NCBI RefSeq assembly: GCF_030035675.1
Contig: NC_084485.1
Coordinates: forward strand, 94,756,838 to 94,820,837
Source of the DNA: Rhineura floridana
Lineage: Eukaryota; Chordata; Lepidosauria; Squamata; Rhineuridae
DNA: 64,000 bases
Direction: 5' to 3'
Positions 41,161-52,650 of this stretch are shown here, piece by piece (the stretch's first letter is position 1; each line of letters opens with the position of its first letter). The notes under the pieces were generated by a model. That model was not told the origin of the DNA. It did not search any database and was given only the letters and a program-made list of their open reading frames with translations. The position numbers and the translations under genes are program-made.

Positions 41161-41307
41161 AGGGTTGCCAACTTTTTAATGGCCCTGTTCCTGCACCTTT
41201 TCTTTCCCCGTCATTTTGTCTCTGTGTGAGGAAAACCATAATTTGCTTAATTTCAGCACATTGGGCTGTTGCAAGAGTAGGGACAGGAAAAAAACTGGCA
41301 ACCCTAC
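41161..41307. mobile_element. Short TIR element with AGGGTTGCCA ends
   Basis: The left end GGGTTGCCAACTTTTTAATG and the right end AAAAAAACTGGCAACCCTA are inverted over about 17 bp. The inner parts, GGCCCTGTTCCTGCACC and TTGCAAGAGTAGGGACAGG, still pair loosely. It shares only its tips with the 6,659 family. Confidence 0.6.
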
Positions 41308-42445
41308 ATGAAAGATGTCAAGGAAAAGACATCACTTCTCTTCATCTGATTTACCATCTCAAATTTTATTAAAATTCCTCGTGCAGTAAAATTACATTAG
41401 TGCTTCGGAGACAGGATACAATCTCCTTGTAAAGACTGAACAGGAGGAAGTGGGGGACATCAGTTTTAAAACCACAACAATGGATTTTGCTGCGGATGAT
41501 TCAAAAGAATGGAAAAGACTTAGTATGACTGTGAAATTTCTCAGGGGGTTCTACATAAGCTTAGCATGGAAACATTTGCCATAACACTTTGCTCCTGATT
41601 TGTTGTTGTAATTATTGTTGAAAGCTCTCCTAACACTTTAGGATTGGTAATTTGTCAGTGGTTCTTGGGTGTTACATCTGGCATAAATGTCATAAAGTTC
41701 CATAGGGTTTATGAATCTCTCTAGAGAAACATCTTTAAAGTGACAGTGTGGATAGTTCTGTCATCTTGAATAATTATTATGCTTTTCTTCCTTGACTGAA
41801 CTATCTGGCTAGACCAGCCCTATCAAAGGCAACAATTTCCATTCTTCCTTACTGCAAGGGAATGTGGGATAGCCATTCTCAGCACAAACTGTGAGAAGGG
41901 AAATCTCAGTTTAAATGGAGAATAATTATAGGAGCATCTAATCTTGATTTTCAGTTGTGCAGAGGAGAGACTACTACACACATTGCTAAGATTCCTCTTG
42001 TGGGTCATGTATGCATCCAGCCTGCAGCTAACTTAGATTCATCATGAATTTCCAGCATTTCATTTGTGCACACATTTTCAAAAAGCAAAAGTTAAATAGA
42101 CTGCTTAGACATGACTTTGCTTGCTTTTAAAATAGAGGATTAACCTTGCAGGAAACAAAAGACAATGACTTCATTCCTTTGCCCTTAAAATGACTCAGGC
42201 AAAGTTTGTAATAGATTTAAGGAAGGATTTGCATATGTCTGTAATATGCCAAAGTCTGTATTTTTCCTCCAGAGATGTAGTCCTCCCCTCCCCCCATACA
42301 CCTGACGAGATCATTTTAGATATCACAGATATGATATTGTGTTGAAAAACACGTGTTCAATAATACATCCCCAAAGCAAAAGCTTTAAAAATGTTTTTAA
42401 AGATGTTTTGTTTTAATGTATTTTAAAGTATTTTAAAGACATCAC
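41308..42445. other. Intergenic, nothing recognised except an A/T-rich LINE-like tail
   Basis: 42,380-42,440 has the TTAAAAATGTTTTTAAAGAT style of an L2 tail. The rest shows nothing. Confidence 0.4.
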
Positions 42446-44545
42446 TAAATGGTCGATATAGGAATCAAACTGATTATATAATTGGTAGCAGAAGGTGGAG
42501 AAGCTTGATACTTTCTGCAAAAACAAGACCAGGAGCAGACTGTGGCACAGGACATGAACTGGTCATATTGAAAATCAGAGTAAAGCCAAAGAAAAACAAC
42601 AAATCAATCATAATGCCAAAATACAATTTAAATAACACCCCGGAAGAATATCAAGATCAAATAAGGAACAGATTTAAGGCTTTAAACTTAGTTGACAGAG
42701 AACCAGAAGAACTATGGAGTGAAATCAGAGAGATTATCATGGAAGAATGTAAAAAGACAATACCTCTAGTTAAAAAGATAGACCTCAATGGATGACTGAC
42801 GAAACTCTTAAAATGGTTAAAGAGAGAAGGAAAGCAAAAGCAAAAGGAGATAGAAACACGGTTAGAACCCTACATGCAACAATACAGCGACTAGTATGTA
42901 GGGACAAAGAGAACTATTACAATAGTTATTGTATAGAAATAGAAAAGGGTAGAACAAGAGCCCTATTCCAAAAGATTAGAGAAATGAAAGGGAAATTTAA
43001 ACCAAGAGTAGGGATGTTGAATAATCACCAGGGGGACACACTGACTGACTGAGATGAAATAAAAGGAAGATGGAAGAAATAAACTGAAGAACTCAATAAA
43101 AGAGATGCAAGGATGACAGATTCATTCATGAAGGAACTATATGAAGAAGAACCAGAAATTTTAGACAGTGAGGTGAAAGCTGCTCTTAAAATACTTGGAA
43201 GAAACAAATCACCAGGAACAGATGGTATACCAATAGAGTTGCTACAAGCTACTGAGACTGAATCTGTCCAAATTTTGACAACAATTTGTCAACAAATATG
43301 GAAAACTAAACAATGGCCCACAGACTGGAAGCATTCAATATACATCCCAATTCCAAAGAAAGGAGATCCCAGGGAATGCAGTAATTATTGAACTATTGCC
43401 TTAATATCCCATGCAAGTAAAGGAATGCTCAAGATTCTACAACAAAGGCTCTTACCATATATGGAGCAAGAAATGCCAGATGTCCAAGCTGGATTTAGAA
43501 AGGGGAGAGGCACCAGAGATCACATCACAAACATATGTTGGATAATTGAACGGACCAAGGAATTTCAGAAGGAAATCACCCTGTGCTTTATAAATTACAG
43601 CAAAGCCTTTGATTGTGTAGATCATGAAAAACTATGGAATGCTTTAAAAGAAATGGAGGTACCATAGCATCTGATTGTCCTGATGCACAACCTATACTGT
43701 GAACAAGAGGCTACTGTAAGGACAGAATATGGAAACCGATTGGTTCCCAATCAGAAAGGGTGTGAGACAGGGGTGTATTTTATCACCCTACTTGTTTAAT
43801 CTATACACAGAACATATCATATGGAAAGCGGGATTGGACCAAGATGGAGGTGTGAAAATTGGAGGGAGAGATATCAATAATTTAAGATACGCAGACGATA
43901 CCATACTCGTAGCAGAAACCAGTAATGATTTGAAATGAATGCTGATGAAAGTTCAAGAGGAAAGCACAAAATCAGGACTATAGCTGAACGTCAAGAAGAC
44001 TAAAGTAATGACAACAGAAGATTTATGTAACTTTAAAGTTGACAATGAGGACATTGAACTTGTGAAGGATTATCAATACCTTGGCACAGTCATTAACCAA
44101 AATGGAGACAATAGTCAAGAAATCAGAAGAAGGCTAGGACTGGGGAGGGCAGCTATGAGAGAACTAGAAAAGGTCCTCAAATACAAAGATGTATCACTGA
44201 ACACTAAAGTCAGGATCATTCAGACCACGGTATTCCCGATCTCTATGTATGGATGTGAAAGTTGGGCAGTGAAAAAAGCGGGTAAGAGAAACATCAACTC
44301 ATTTGTAATGTGGTGTTGGAGGAGAGTTTTGCACATACCATGGACTGCAAAAAAGACAAATAATTGGGTGTCAGAACAAATTAAACAAAAACTATCACTA
44401 GAAGCTAAAATGATGAAACTGAGGTTATCATACTTTGGACACATCATGAGAAGACATGATTCACTAGAAAAGACAATAATGCTGGGAAAAACGGAAGGGA
44501 GTAGAAAAAGAAGAAGGCCAAACAAGAGATGGTTTGATTCTTAAT
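42446..44545 (+). mobile_element. BovB (RTE) LINE, truncated at both ends
   Basis: Translation in pieces gives, in order, the end of the endonuclease (LILSAKTRPGADCGTGHELV), the linker (EEYQDQIRNRFKALNLVDRE), and the reverse transcriptase. The latter shows GRNKSPGTDGIPIELLQATE, IYIPIPKKGDPRECSNY, PDVQAGFRKGRGTRDHITN, CFINYSKAFDCVDHEKLW, GVRQGCILSPYLFNLYTEHI and LRYADDTILVAE. The RTE-type C-terminal region follows (FPISMYGCESWAVKKAGKRN, YFGHIMRRHDSLEKTIMLGK). The FADD-type box reads YADD. Several stop codons and frame changes interrupt it, and it lacks the first part of the endonuclease and the 3' end, so it is inactive. BovB is known for horizontal transfer between squamates and other animals. 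Confidence 0.92.
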
Positions 44546-44663
44546 CAAAACTCGTAACTGTGGATGTTTGTAATGCATATGTAGATTCTGAAGATATTCA
44601 CTCTAAATCCATTTGTAGACAGAGCTGGCCTTAGCCTTTTCCTTGCCCAAGATGTTGGGAGTA

Positions 44664-44951
44664 GGGTTGCCAGGCTCAGGGCCTGAGAATGATTCTGTAT
44701 CTTTAAGAGAAGAGAAAATTCAGCCAAGTGCAGGTTTTCTTGCAACACTGTAATGGGAAAAACCACAAGGTGGAATTCTCCCATCCCCCTGCACAATTTT
44801 TAAAGTGTATCTTAAAAAGTTATGCAGGGGGAAGGGAGAATTTCACCTTGTGGTTTTTCCCATTACAGTGTTGCAAGAACACCTGCACTTGGCTGACTTT
44901 CTCTTCTCCTAAAGATACAGGATCAGGATCAGGCCAAGAACCTGGCAACCC
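44664..44951. mobile_element. Long palindromic MITE, second copy of the 6,659 family
   Basis: The unit runs GGGTTGCCAGGCTCAGGGCC to AGGCCAAGAACCTGGCAACCC with arms of about 135 bp. TA flanks it on both sides, as in the first copy. Arms are a little more diverged than at 6,659. Confidence 0.8.
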
Positions 44952-44953
44952 TA

Positions 44954-45546
44954 GTCCATATTCACATGAAGAACTGGAGAAATGAGAAGAAAAACGTTTG
45001 CGGGATAATTATTTAGATTTGTAATTTGTGAACAACTTCCATTTCTGAAGATTTTGAAGAATTTAATTTCATTAAGCTGGTTTTCTTCTGTGTCAAACAC
45101 AGCATCTTTAGTGGTGTAGCGGTGCATAAAACTCACTAGATGGCGAACTACTGCCAAGACTGTTTGCTTCTATAAAACCTTGAGGAAATGGGCCAAGTGG
45201 CTCCCCTGCTTCCAAGCCCATTTACCTGGTTGGAAGATAAAAATAGAAAGTAAATATTATTTCTGGTTTAACTAAAATATACCCTGGGAAAGACGGTATG
45301 AACTGCATTACAAACCCAAATATAGGCAAGAAAAGGGTGAAGATTCTTGATGCATCTAAGAAGAACATTTGAAGAATGGATTATGAAAATCCTTAATATT
45401 AACTCAAACCTAGCAGGCTGACACAGGAGTGTGATAATGCTCCCTAACACACACATGCACACAAACACACACTTTGGAAGGATGGAGAGAAACCCCAACT
45501 TTTTCAACATTAGCAGACTATTGAAGCTAGTTAAATGACTGATAGA
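44954..45546. other. Intergenic, nothing recognised
   Basis: No feature supported. Confidence 0.4.
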
Positions 45547-45571
45547 AGTGCAGTCCTATACAGGTCTACTC
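45547..45571. repeat. Left half of a palindromic MITE interrupted by the L2 LINE
   Basis: GTGCAGTCCTATACAGGTCT then ACTC is the first part of the ACTCAGAAGTAAG MITE. Its remainder lies at 48,661-48,733, after the LINE. Confidence 0.75.
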
Positions 45572-48500
45572 TAGTGTCTGTGACTTGTTCCGGTTCTCCT
45601 CACATCCCCAGGACTGCTGGTTGTCCTATCAGTCAGCCTTCGGATCTCCATGTGCTGTTGTTAAACGCCAGGTCGGTTCACCATAAGATCTCCCTTGTTC
45701 ACGATTTAATTGTGGATGAGGCGGCCGACCTGGCGTGCATAACTGAAACCTGGGTGGGCGATCAGGGAGGAGTTGCTCTTTCCCAGCTCTGCCCACCTGG
45801 GTGTACGGTTCAGCATCATGGTAGAACCGAAGGACGGGGAGGTGGGGTTGCTGTGGTCTATAGGAGTTCTTTCTCACTCACCAAGCACCCTGTCCAGGTG
45901 TCGACTGGTTTGGAGTGTCTCCACCTTGTGCTGGGCCAGAGAGACAGACTGGGAATTTTGTTGGTGTACCGTCCACCCTGCTGCCCAACAAATTCCCTAA
46001 CTGAGCTGACAGAGGTAGTCTCGGAGGTATTGCTGCGGTCCCCTAGACTATTGGTACTGGGGGACTTCAACATCCATGCCGAGACTGCTCTATCTGGGGC
46101 GGCTCAGGACTTCATGGCCTCCATGACAACCATGGGGCTGTCTCAGGTTGTTACTGGCCCAACGCATGTGTCGGGACATACTCTTGATTTGATCTTCGCC
46201 ACTGGACATGGAGATGGTGATCTGGTGGTTGGGGGTTTTTCATCTACCCCATTGTCATGGACAGATCACCGCTTGCTGAAGTTTAGGCTCACAGCGACCC
46301 TTTCCCTCTGCAAGGGTGGGGGACCTATTAAATTGGTCTGCCCCCGGAGACTAATGGATCCTGAGGGTTTCCAAAGGGCTCTGGGGGATTTCCCGACTGA
46401 GAAGACTGGCGCTCCTGTCGAAGCCCTGGTCGGATTGTGGAATACGGAGATGACCCGGGCGGTTGACACGATCGCTCCCATGCGCCCCCTCCTATGTAGA
46501 GCTCATACAGCTCCATGGTATACCGTGGAGCTGAGAGTGATGAAGCAAGAGAGGAGGAGGCTTGAGTGCAGATGGAGGCGAACTCCTGACGAATGCAATT
46601 ATGCCTTGGTGAGTGCCTCTTCTAAGCGGTATATAGTAGCGGTGAGGGCAGCAAACAAGAGATATTTTGCTGCCACAATTAAGGCATCTCTCTCCCGCCC
46701 GGCGGAGCTCTTTAAAATCGTACGAGGGCTTTTACATTCTGGCCCTCGGGACATCATAGATTCATCTGTAGCCCACTGTGATGAGTTCGCGAGGCACTTC
46801 CAGGATAAGATCGCATGCATTCGCCGGGACTTAGACTCCAATATTATGGCAGTGGGATATAATGAAGCATCCAGAACACGGTCTTGTCCTTGTTTATTGG
46901 ATGAGTTTCAGTCTGTACAGCTTGAGGATGTTGACAAGATCCTTGGACTGGTGCGGGCGACCACATCTGTGCTGGACCCTTGCCCCTCTTGGCTGGTGAA
47001 AGTTGGCAGGACCGGAACCGCTGGCTGGGCCAAGGAGATAATAAACGCCTCTCTGAGAGAGGGAGTGGTCCCTGACTGCCTAAAAGAGGCGGTTGTGAGA
47101 CCGCTCCTGAAGAAACCCTCTTTGGACCCAGATAACCTGAACAACTATAGACCTGTGGCGAATGTTCCGTTCCTGGGCAAGGTGCTAGAACGTGTGGTTG
47201 CCGGCCAGCTCCAGGGGCTCTTGGATGACACTGATTATCTTGATCCATTTCAATCCGGTTTCAGGCCCGGTTTTGGCACCGAAACAGCCTTGGTCGCCCT
47301 GTTTGATGACCTTTGTCGGGAGAGGGACAGGGGGAGTGTGACTCTGTTGATTCTCCTTGATCTCTCAGCTGCTTTTGATACCATCGACCATGGTATCCTT
47401 CTGGGAAGACTCACGGAGTTGGGAGTTGGGGGTACTGCTTGGCAGTGGCTCCGCTTCTACTTGGTGGGTCACCACCAGAAGGTAGTGCTTGGGGAACATT
47501 GCTCGATGCCCTGGACTCTCCATTGTGGAGTCCCGCAGGGATCGGTACTGTCCCCCATGCTTTTCAACATCTACATGAAGCCTCTGGGTGCGGTCATCAG
47601 GAGTTTTGGGGTGCGTTGCCATCAGTACGCTGATGACACGCAGCTCTATTTCTCCTTTTCATCCTCTTCAGGTGAGGCTGTTAACGTGCTAAACCCCTGC
47701 CTGGCCGCGATAATGGACTGGATGGGAGCTAACAGACTGAAGCTCAATCCAGACAAGACCGAGACGCTGTTGGTGAGTGCTTTCTCTGCCCAGATGGAGG
47801 ATGTTCATCCTGTTCTTGATGGGGTTACACTCCCCATGAAGGAACAGGTGCGTAGCTTGGGGGTTCTTTTTGATCCTTCCTTGTCACTTGAGGCCCAGGT
47901 GGCCTCGGTGGCACGGAATGCGTTCTACCATCTTTGCCTGGTAGCCCAGCTACGTCCCTATCTGGACAGTGACGACCTCGCCTCAGTTGTTCATGCTCTG
48001 GTAACTTCTAGACTGGACTACTGCAATGCGCTCTACGTTGGGCTGCCCTTGAAGACTGTTCGGAAACTACAACTAGTCCAGAATGCAGCGGCCAGATTGC
48101 TGACGCGGACCAGAAAGTCCGCTAATATAACACCTGTTCTGGCCCGTCTGCACTGGCTTCCTGTTTGTTTCCGGGCTAGATTCAAAGTGCTGGTTTTGAC
48201 CTATAAAGCCCTACACGGCATGGGACCGCAATACCTGGTGGACCGCCTCTCCCAATATGAACCTACCCGGACACTGCGCTTAACATCTAAGGCCTTCCTC
48301 CGAGTGCCATCCCATCGAGAAGCTCGGAGGGTGGTGACTAGAACCAGGGCCTTTTCTGTGGTGGCCCCCGAACTGTGGAACAGCCTTCCCGATGAGGTGC
48401 GCCTGGCACCGACGCTACTATCTTTTCAGCGCCAGGTGAAAACCTTTTTATACTTCCAGGCATTTTAAAGTGTGTTTTAATGGCATTTTCATCATTATTT

Positions 48501-48660
48501 GTATTTTTGGATGTTGTTTGGTTCTTTTATTGTTTGTTTGTTTTGTTTTCTTGATTTATTGTATTTATATATTGCTTGTTTTTATCTTTTTGTACACCGC
48601 CCAGAGAGCCTTCGGGATTAGGGTGGTATATAAATAAAATAAAATAAATAAATAAATAAA
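45572..48660 (+). mobile_element. L2-clade LINE with one uninterrupted reading frame, target duplication TACTC
   Basis: The 3.1-kb insert is bounded by TACTC at 45,567-45,571 and 48,661-48,665. The frame open across it (to the stop TAA at 48,466-48,468, about 965 codons in the element) encodes an endonuclease (LHVLLLNARSVHHK, LACITETWVGD, LLVLGDFNIHAE, SWTDHRLLKF). A reverse transcriptase follows (NNYRPVANVPFLGKVLE, GFRPGFGTETALVALFDDL, LLDLSAAFDTIDHGIL, GVPQGSVLSPMLFNIYM, HQYADDTQLYFSF). Last is the L2-type C-terminal region (LDYCNALYVGLPLKT, LHWLPVCFRARFKVLVL, WNSLPDEVRL). The 3' end has the stem CGCCCAGAGAGCC...GGGTGGTATATAAATAAAAT and an AAAT tail. The copy lacks any ORF1 and is cut just before the endonuclease; no Met lies near its own N-terminus, and the ATG at 45,535 that opens the frame belongs to flanking DNA. 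The clean frame indicates a recent insertion. Confidence 0.93.
48620..48660. repeat. AAAT-type tail of the L2 LINE
   Basis: TATATAAATAAAATAAAATA then repeated AAAT units up to the target duplication. Confidence 0.9.
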
Positions 48661-48733
48661 TACTCAGAAGTAAGCCCCATTGAGTTAAATGGGATTTTCT
48701 CCTAGGCAAATGAATGTAGGATTGTAGCCTGAT
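48661..48733. repeat. Right half of the MITE interrupted by the L2 LINE
   Basis: TACTCAGAAGTAAGCCCCAT, TGAGTTAAATGGGATTTTCT and GTAGGATTGTAGCC continue the MITE begun at 45,547. Confidence 0.75.
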
Positions 48734-49694
48734 GCTTTTAAATCTGCACATGAATGATTTTGAGAATGCAGTTTGAAGGGTGGACTGGTGATTATGTTTT
48801 TATAGTGAATGGCTCATCTCCATGGACTGACTATATTTACCCTGCCTGCACCATATAAATGAGTTAGAGACTGTTGCCTCTGTAAAAGTAAAGCAGTTGC
48901 AATGTGGGAGGAGGGTTTAGATGAATCAGGAGCAAAACTTGGCCCTTGCTGGTCACATTGTGGCAACTGTTTGGTTTGACAAAACTTTAAAAAAAGTGAT
49001 CTTGTGAAGCCTCCTTCCTGTTTGCCATTCTCAGCAACAACTTCATTCTTCAAAGCCTGGGGAAGCTGCCAGTGTCATCAGTGCAAATACAGACACAGTG
49101 AAGGCCATGTCCTCTGATAATACAGATGGGCAGGGAACAATTTTCCAGCCAAAGAGTCCCCTTAAGCTTTGTGCAAAGAACCAAACTTTGGAGCAATCAG
49201 TTGGCTTGCTGTGGGATCAGTTTGTTCCCCTAATTCACCAGTTACCCACTGACCCTGGCAACTGGGATCTGGCTCTAGAAGGGCCTAAAAGCTCCCTCCT
49301 CTTTCCACACCCCTTCGGCAAAGCATTCCCAGATTTTGCACTGTATATACCTAGGGGGAAGGTTATAGGAAAGTGCCCCTGAGCAACATTACTCATGTGT
49401 GAATTTAAGGATCTTGTTTGCATTCATTACAAACCCATTAAAAAGTAGCTGGCTTAGACCTGGGCAGGACTGGTCTGAAGGGTGTAGCTGACTCTGTCCC
49501 CTTGCAGTCTCTGCACCACCTCCTTACAGTGCAGCAGAGTGAGGATTGCTGCCTGGGTCAGGGACAGGTGAAGGGCTGCCCAGACTTCTTGGATTCCCCC
49601 ACCCACCCCATTTTCCAGTGCATCCTCTTTCCATGAATTACTTTGCCCAGAAATTACTTTGATTTCAATTTCTGTTTCTGGGATTTGAATTCCA
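48734..49694 (+). other. Region upstream of BSND; promoter not identified
   Basis: Nothing repeat-like was recognised. The BSND promoter and 5' UTR should lie here, but I see no clear TATA box or CpG island. The 49,560-49,690 part before the ATG is pyrimidine- and T-rich. Confidence 0.4.
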
Positions 49695-49871
49695 ATGGCT
49701 GAAGATAAAACCTTTCGTTATGGACTCATTGTGCTGGGATTCTTTCTGGTGATGATTGGTATGTTCATTATGAGTGTGGACAAGCCCCAGATCTACATCA
49801 CCTTCTGTACGCTGGGGAGCTTAATCATAGCTGCAGGGATCATCTGGAGCATGTGCCAGTGTTACCCAAAG
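49695..49871 (+). CDS. BSND: BSND (barttin), exon 1
   Basis: 59 codons encode the whole membrane part of barttin, the accessory beta subunit that brings ClC-Ka/ClC-Kb chloride channels to the basolateral membrane in kidney tubule and inner-ear stria cells. [20 protein letters not shown] is the first segment, with R8 and G10 conserved (both sites of human Bartter type IV mutations, from memory). [20 protein letters not shown] then CYPK is the second segment, with C54 and C56, the palmitoylated pair in human barttin. Position 47 is Ala where human has Gly. The ATG choice is supported by the N-terminal match. Donor AAAG/GTAAGG, phase 0. Confidence 0.96.
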
Positions 49872-50582
49872 GTAAGGAACATTTTTTTTAAAAAAAGAAG
49901 TGCCTTCAACAGCTGTGTTTTTTGGGTATCAACCTCACACTTCTGAATAGTATATTGGGATGTTGGAGGCTGCAGGGATTTAAGAGATGGTGTTTTCTAC
50001 TCTACAGAGGCTGTTAATCTTTTTAGAAGCAAGAAGGTAAACATATTTACTTACAAATTAATCAGTAGAGTTTTAGTATCTACTCAGTGAATTAATTACT
50101 TCACATGTCACTCTCCTTATAGTTACCATAGGAGTAATGATGCTATCCCAGGACAGATATTAGAATGGTAGAATATTATAGTGCATTGGGAACTGTAGAA
50201 AGAACTTTTGCAAAGACAAATGTAGCCTTGTTGGAGTTTGTTGAATCTTCCTCCTGAAAATCTAGAATTTGATTGAAGACTGAGTTCAAAATGTAAAAAA
50301 TAAAATAAAAAAAAGTCCATATATGTTACATTTCCATCCTGTGCTTCCTATAGGGAATTCCTACATCTCTCTGGAGGAGGTAGGTTAGGGTGAGAGAGAA
50401 TCACTTTGCCCAGGATGGACCACCTCTTGAGCTTTACAGCTGAGATCCAAAGGACAAATCACATGTTCTTATTGAAATGTAATGTGGGTGCATGTGTTTG
50501 TGCATAGATGGCCGATTAATTGAAGGAAATACCTCTGTGCTCAGATGAATCCTCTCCCTTAACATTCCCACTTTCCCCACAG
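49872..50582 (+). other. BSND: BSND intron 1 (711 bp)
   Basis: GTAAGG to CCCCACAG. No repeat recognised. Confidence 0.9.
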
Positions 50583-50677
50583 ATTAGAGTTGTTTCTGTT
50601 GATGCAGAGTCTGAGAAGTTCCTTGTAAAGAAGGCTGCTGCTTCATCCGTTGAAAACGAGATTCCTGAGAAGAAGAG
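50583..50677 (+). CDS. BSND: BSND (barttin), exon 2
   Basis: The 95-nt exon between CTTTCCCCACAG and GTATGT encodes IRVVSVDAESEKFLVKKAAA then SSVENEIPEKK, the start of the cytosolic tail. Its length and phases (0 in, 2 out) suit the equivalent human exon that begins ITFVPADSDF. The sequence is poorly conserved, as expected for the barttin tail, and was assigned by frame and splice sites. Confidence 0.88.
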
Positions 50678-50969
50678 GTATGTCTGTGGAAACTATGCCT
50701 GTAAGCTTCAACTCAACAGTTTGTAATCTACTTAATTAGAATATGGATCAGTACACAGTGTAAACTGTGTTCCTCAGAGGGACAAGGTCAATGTCTGGAA
50801 ATACTGGCACAGGACAGTGAATTGCACAAAATATTGCATCTATTTAAAGCATTTAAAAATCAGGAGAAAGGCAATGTCTTTAGAAAAATGTGTTTATGTG
50901 TGTGTGTGTAAAACATGGAACAGCTTTGGAGACCAGTGTGAAGGAAGGCAAAAGGTTATAGCATTTACA

Positions 50970-51055
50970 ACACAATCCTGTTACTTTTCTGCTAAGAAAT
51001 AAATCCTGCTGAGTTCAACAGGCCTTAATTATGGGTATATAGGATTGCAGCCCCA
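50970..51055. mobile_element. Palindromic MITE, diverged
   Basis: ACAACACAATCCTGTTACTT, TAAGAAATAAATCCTGCTGA and TATATAGGATTGCAGCC belong to the ACTCAGAAGTAAG family. Confidence 0.6.
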
Positions 51056-51594
51056 ACCTCATTTCAGTGCCCAGCCCTGCTGTATATAATCCAATCAAGA
51101 AAATGGCTGTGGACCATTTTAGGGTTCCCTCTACTAGTGATAAGAACAGCAGCTCTTTTGGCCCTTTCTTCTCTGTGATGTGTAAAAGCTACAACTGGCC
51201 AATCAAGATAAAATAATGAGAGTTAAAAGAGTTTCTTCTCCTTCTTCCAACCCATATCTAAGCATCCCTTTCTACAAAACAGTGTTTCCTGGCCTCTAGA
51301 TAGGGACAAATCAGTCTATTCCTGCTGCCTGTCACTTCTGCATGTCTTTGCTCATATTTTCCATCCCATTCCTGCGTTGATCTTCACTTAATACGCAAAT
51401 ACATAATGTAAACATTTTAATGCATTTCTAACATACCTTATCTCAAAATGTGCATTTTTAAAACATGCATTTTGAGCCCAGAACTGTGTTGCAAAATTCA
51501 AGGAGTGTGAAATCCAAAGCTATATCTTGGTCTGTATTTTAGCCCAGGAAGTACGGATCAACTGGATTCATATCTGATTTTTTTTCTGCTTAAT

Positions 51595-52090
51595 TCTATT
51601 TATGTTTCACTTCATATAAAACATCTCAAAAATAATTTAACAATAAAAACATATGAAACAATGTTCATATATAAAAACAATTAGAATGATCTCATATATA
51701 CAGTAAATACAATTTCAAGTCTAATATAATTATAGACTGGGATAAAAAAAATCCATATAAAGGCTTGTTAAAAAAAGGAAGGACTTCAATACGTATTGAA
51801 AAGGTAATAGAGAAGGCACGTGACCTGACTGATACGTAATGAGATGGGAGGGAGTTCCAAAGGGTAGGTGCTGCCATACTACAGGCCTAATCCCTGCATT
51901 GTAAAGAATGGACTGACCTCCTGATGATAGGGTATCTAGAGAAGCTCCCTTCTGGAGAGTGCAGTGATCAGCTGGGTTAGGTATATAAGGAATGAGAAGA
52001 TCTTTTAGGTATCCTTTTCTCAAGCTGGACAGGAATTTGTACAGCAGTACCAAGTTCCTCGAGCACTCCTCCTTCCCTCTCAACATGGAG
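51595..52090 (-). mobile_element. L2-clade LINE 3' end, reversed
   Basis: The minus-strand translation has GYLKDLLIPYIPNPADHCTL and LWNSLPSHYVSVRSRAFSI, corresponding to QYLVDRLSQYEP and LWNSLPDEVRL of the intact L2. It is followed by an A/T-rich tail toward 51,600. Frames are broken. Confidence 0.75.
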
Positions 52091-52302
52091 TAAGGACAAG
52101 AGAACAGCCTCCTGCAAGAAGGCCTATTTTTATGGGTGTCATAAGCAACTGTTTCTCCAACTTAAGACCTGGACATGGCTTACTGTGGGTTAACCCTGCC
52201 CCAGAGATGTGCATGGGCCACTCTATTCTTGACTATAAGGCATTTACTTGCTCAGATGTTCATTTATTTTTTTCAGTCAGGCTCTCTTAAACTGAGGTTT
52301 CT

Positions 52303-52650
52303 CAACAATAATTTATATCCCGCTCTTCCTCCCAGCAGGAGCCCAGGGCGGCAAACAAAAGCAGTAAAAACACTTTAAAACATCATAAAAACAGACCTTA
52401 AAATACATTAAAACAAAACAACTTTAAAAACATTCTTTAAAAAAGCTTTTAAAACATCTTAACTAAAAAGGGTTAAAAATATTGTTTAGGAAAAAAAGTT
52501 TTGGCTTTTTAAAAACATATTAAAAGCAATTCCAACACAGGTGCAGACTGGGATAGGTCTTAACTTAAAAGGCTTCTTGAAAGAGGAAAGTCTTCAATAG
52601 GCACCAAAAAGATAACAGAGATGGCACCTGCCTAATATTTAAGGGGAGTG
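52303..52650 (-). mobile_element. L2-clade LINE 3' end, reversed, second fragment
   Basis: TTTATATCCCGCTCTTCCTC, CCCAGGGCGGCAAACAAAAG, CTTGAAAGAGGAAAGTCTTC and TATTTAAGGGGAGTGAATTC are the reversed 3' stem, tail and last coding words of a squamate L2. Confidence 0.75.

Noticed and set aside
45535-48468. A 977-codon frame as a host gene
   Set aside because: Endonuclease and reverse transcriptase motifs and the target duplication show it is an L2 LINE; its ATG is outside the element.
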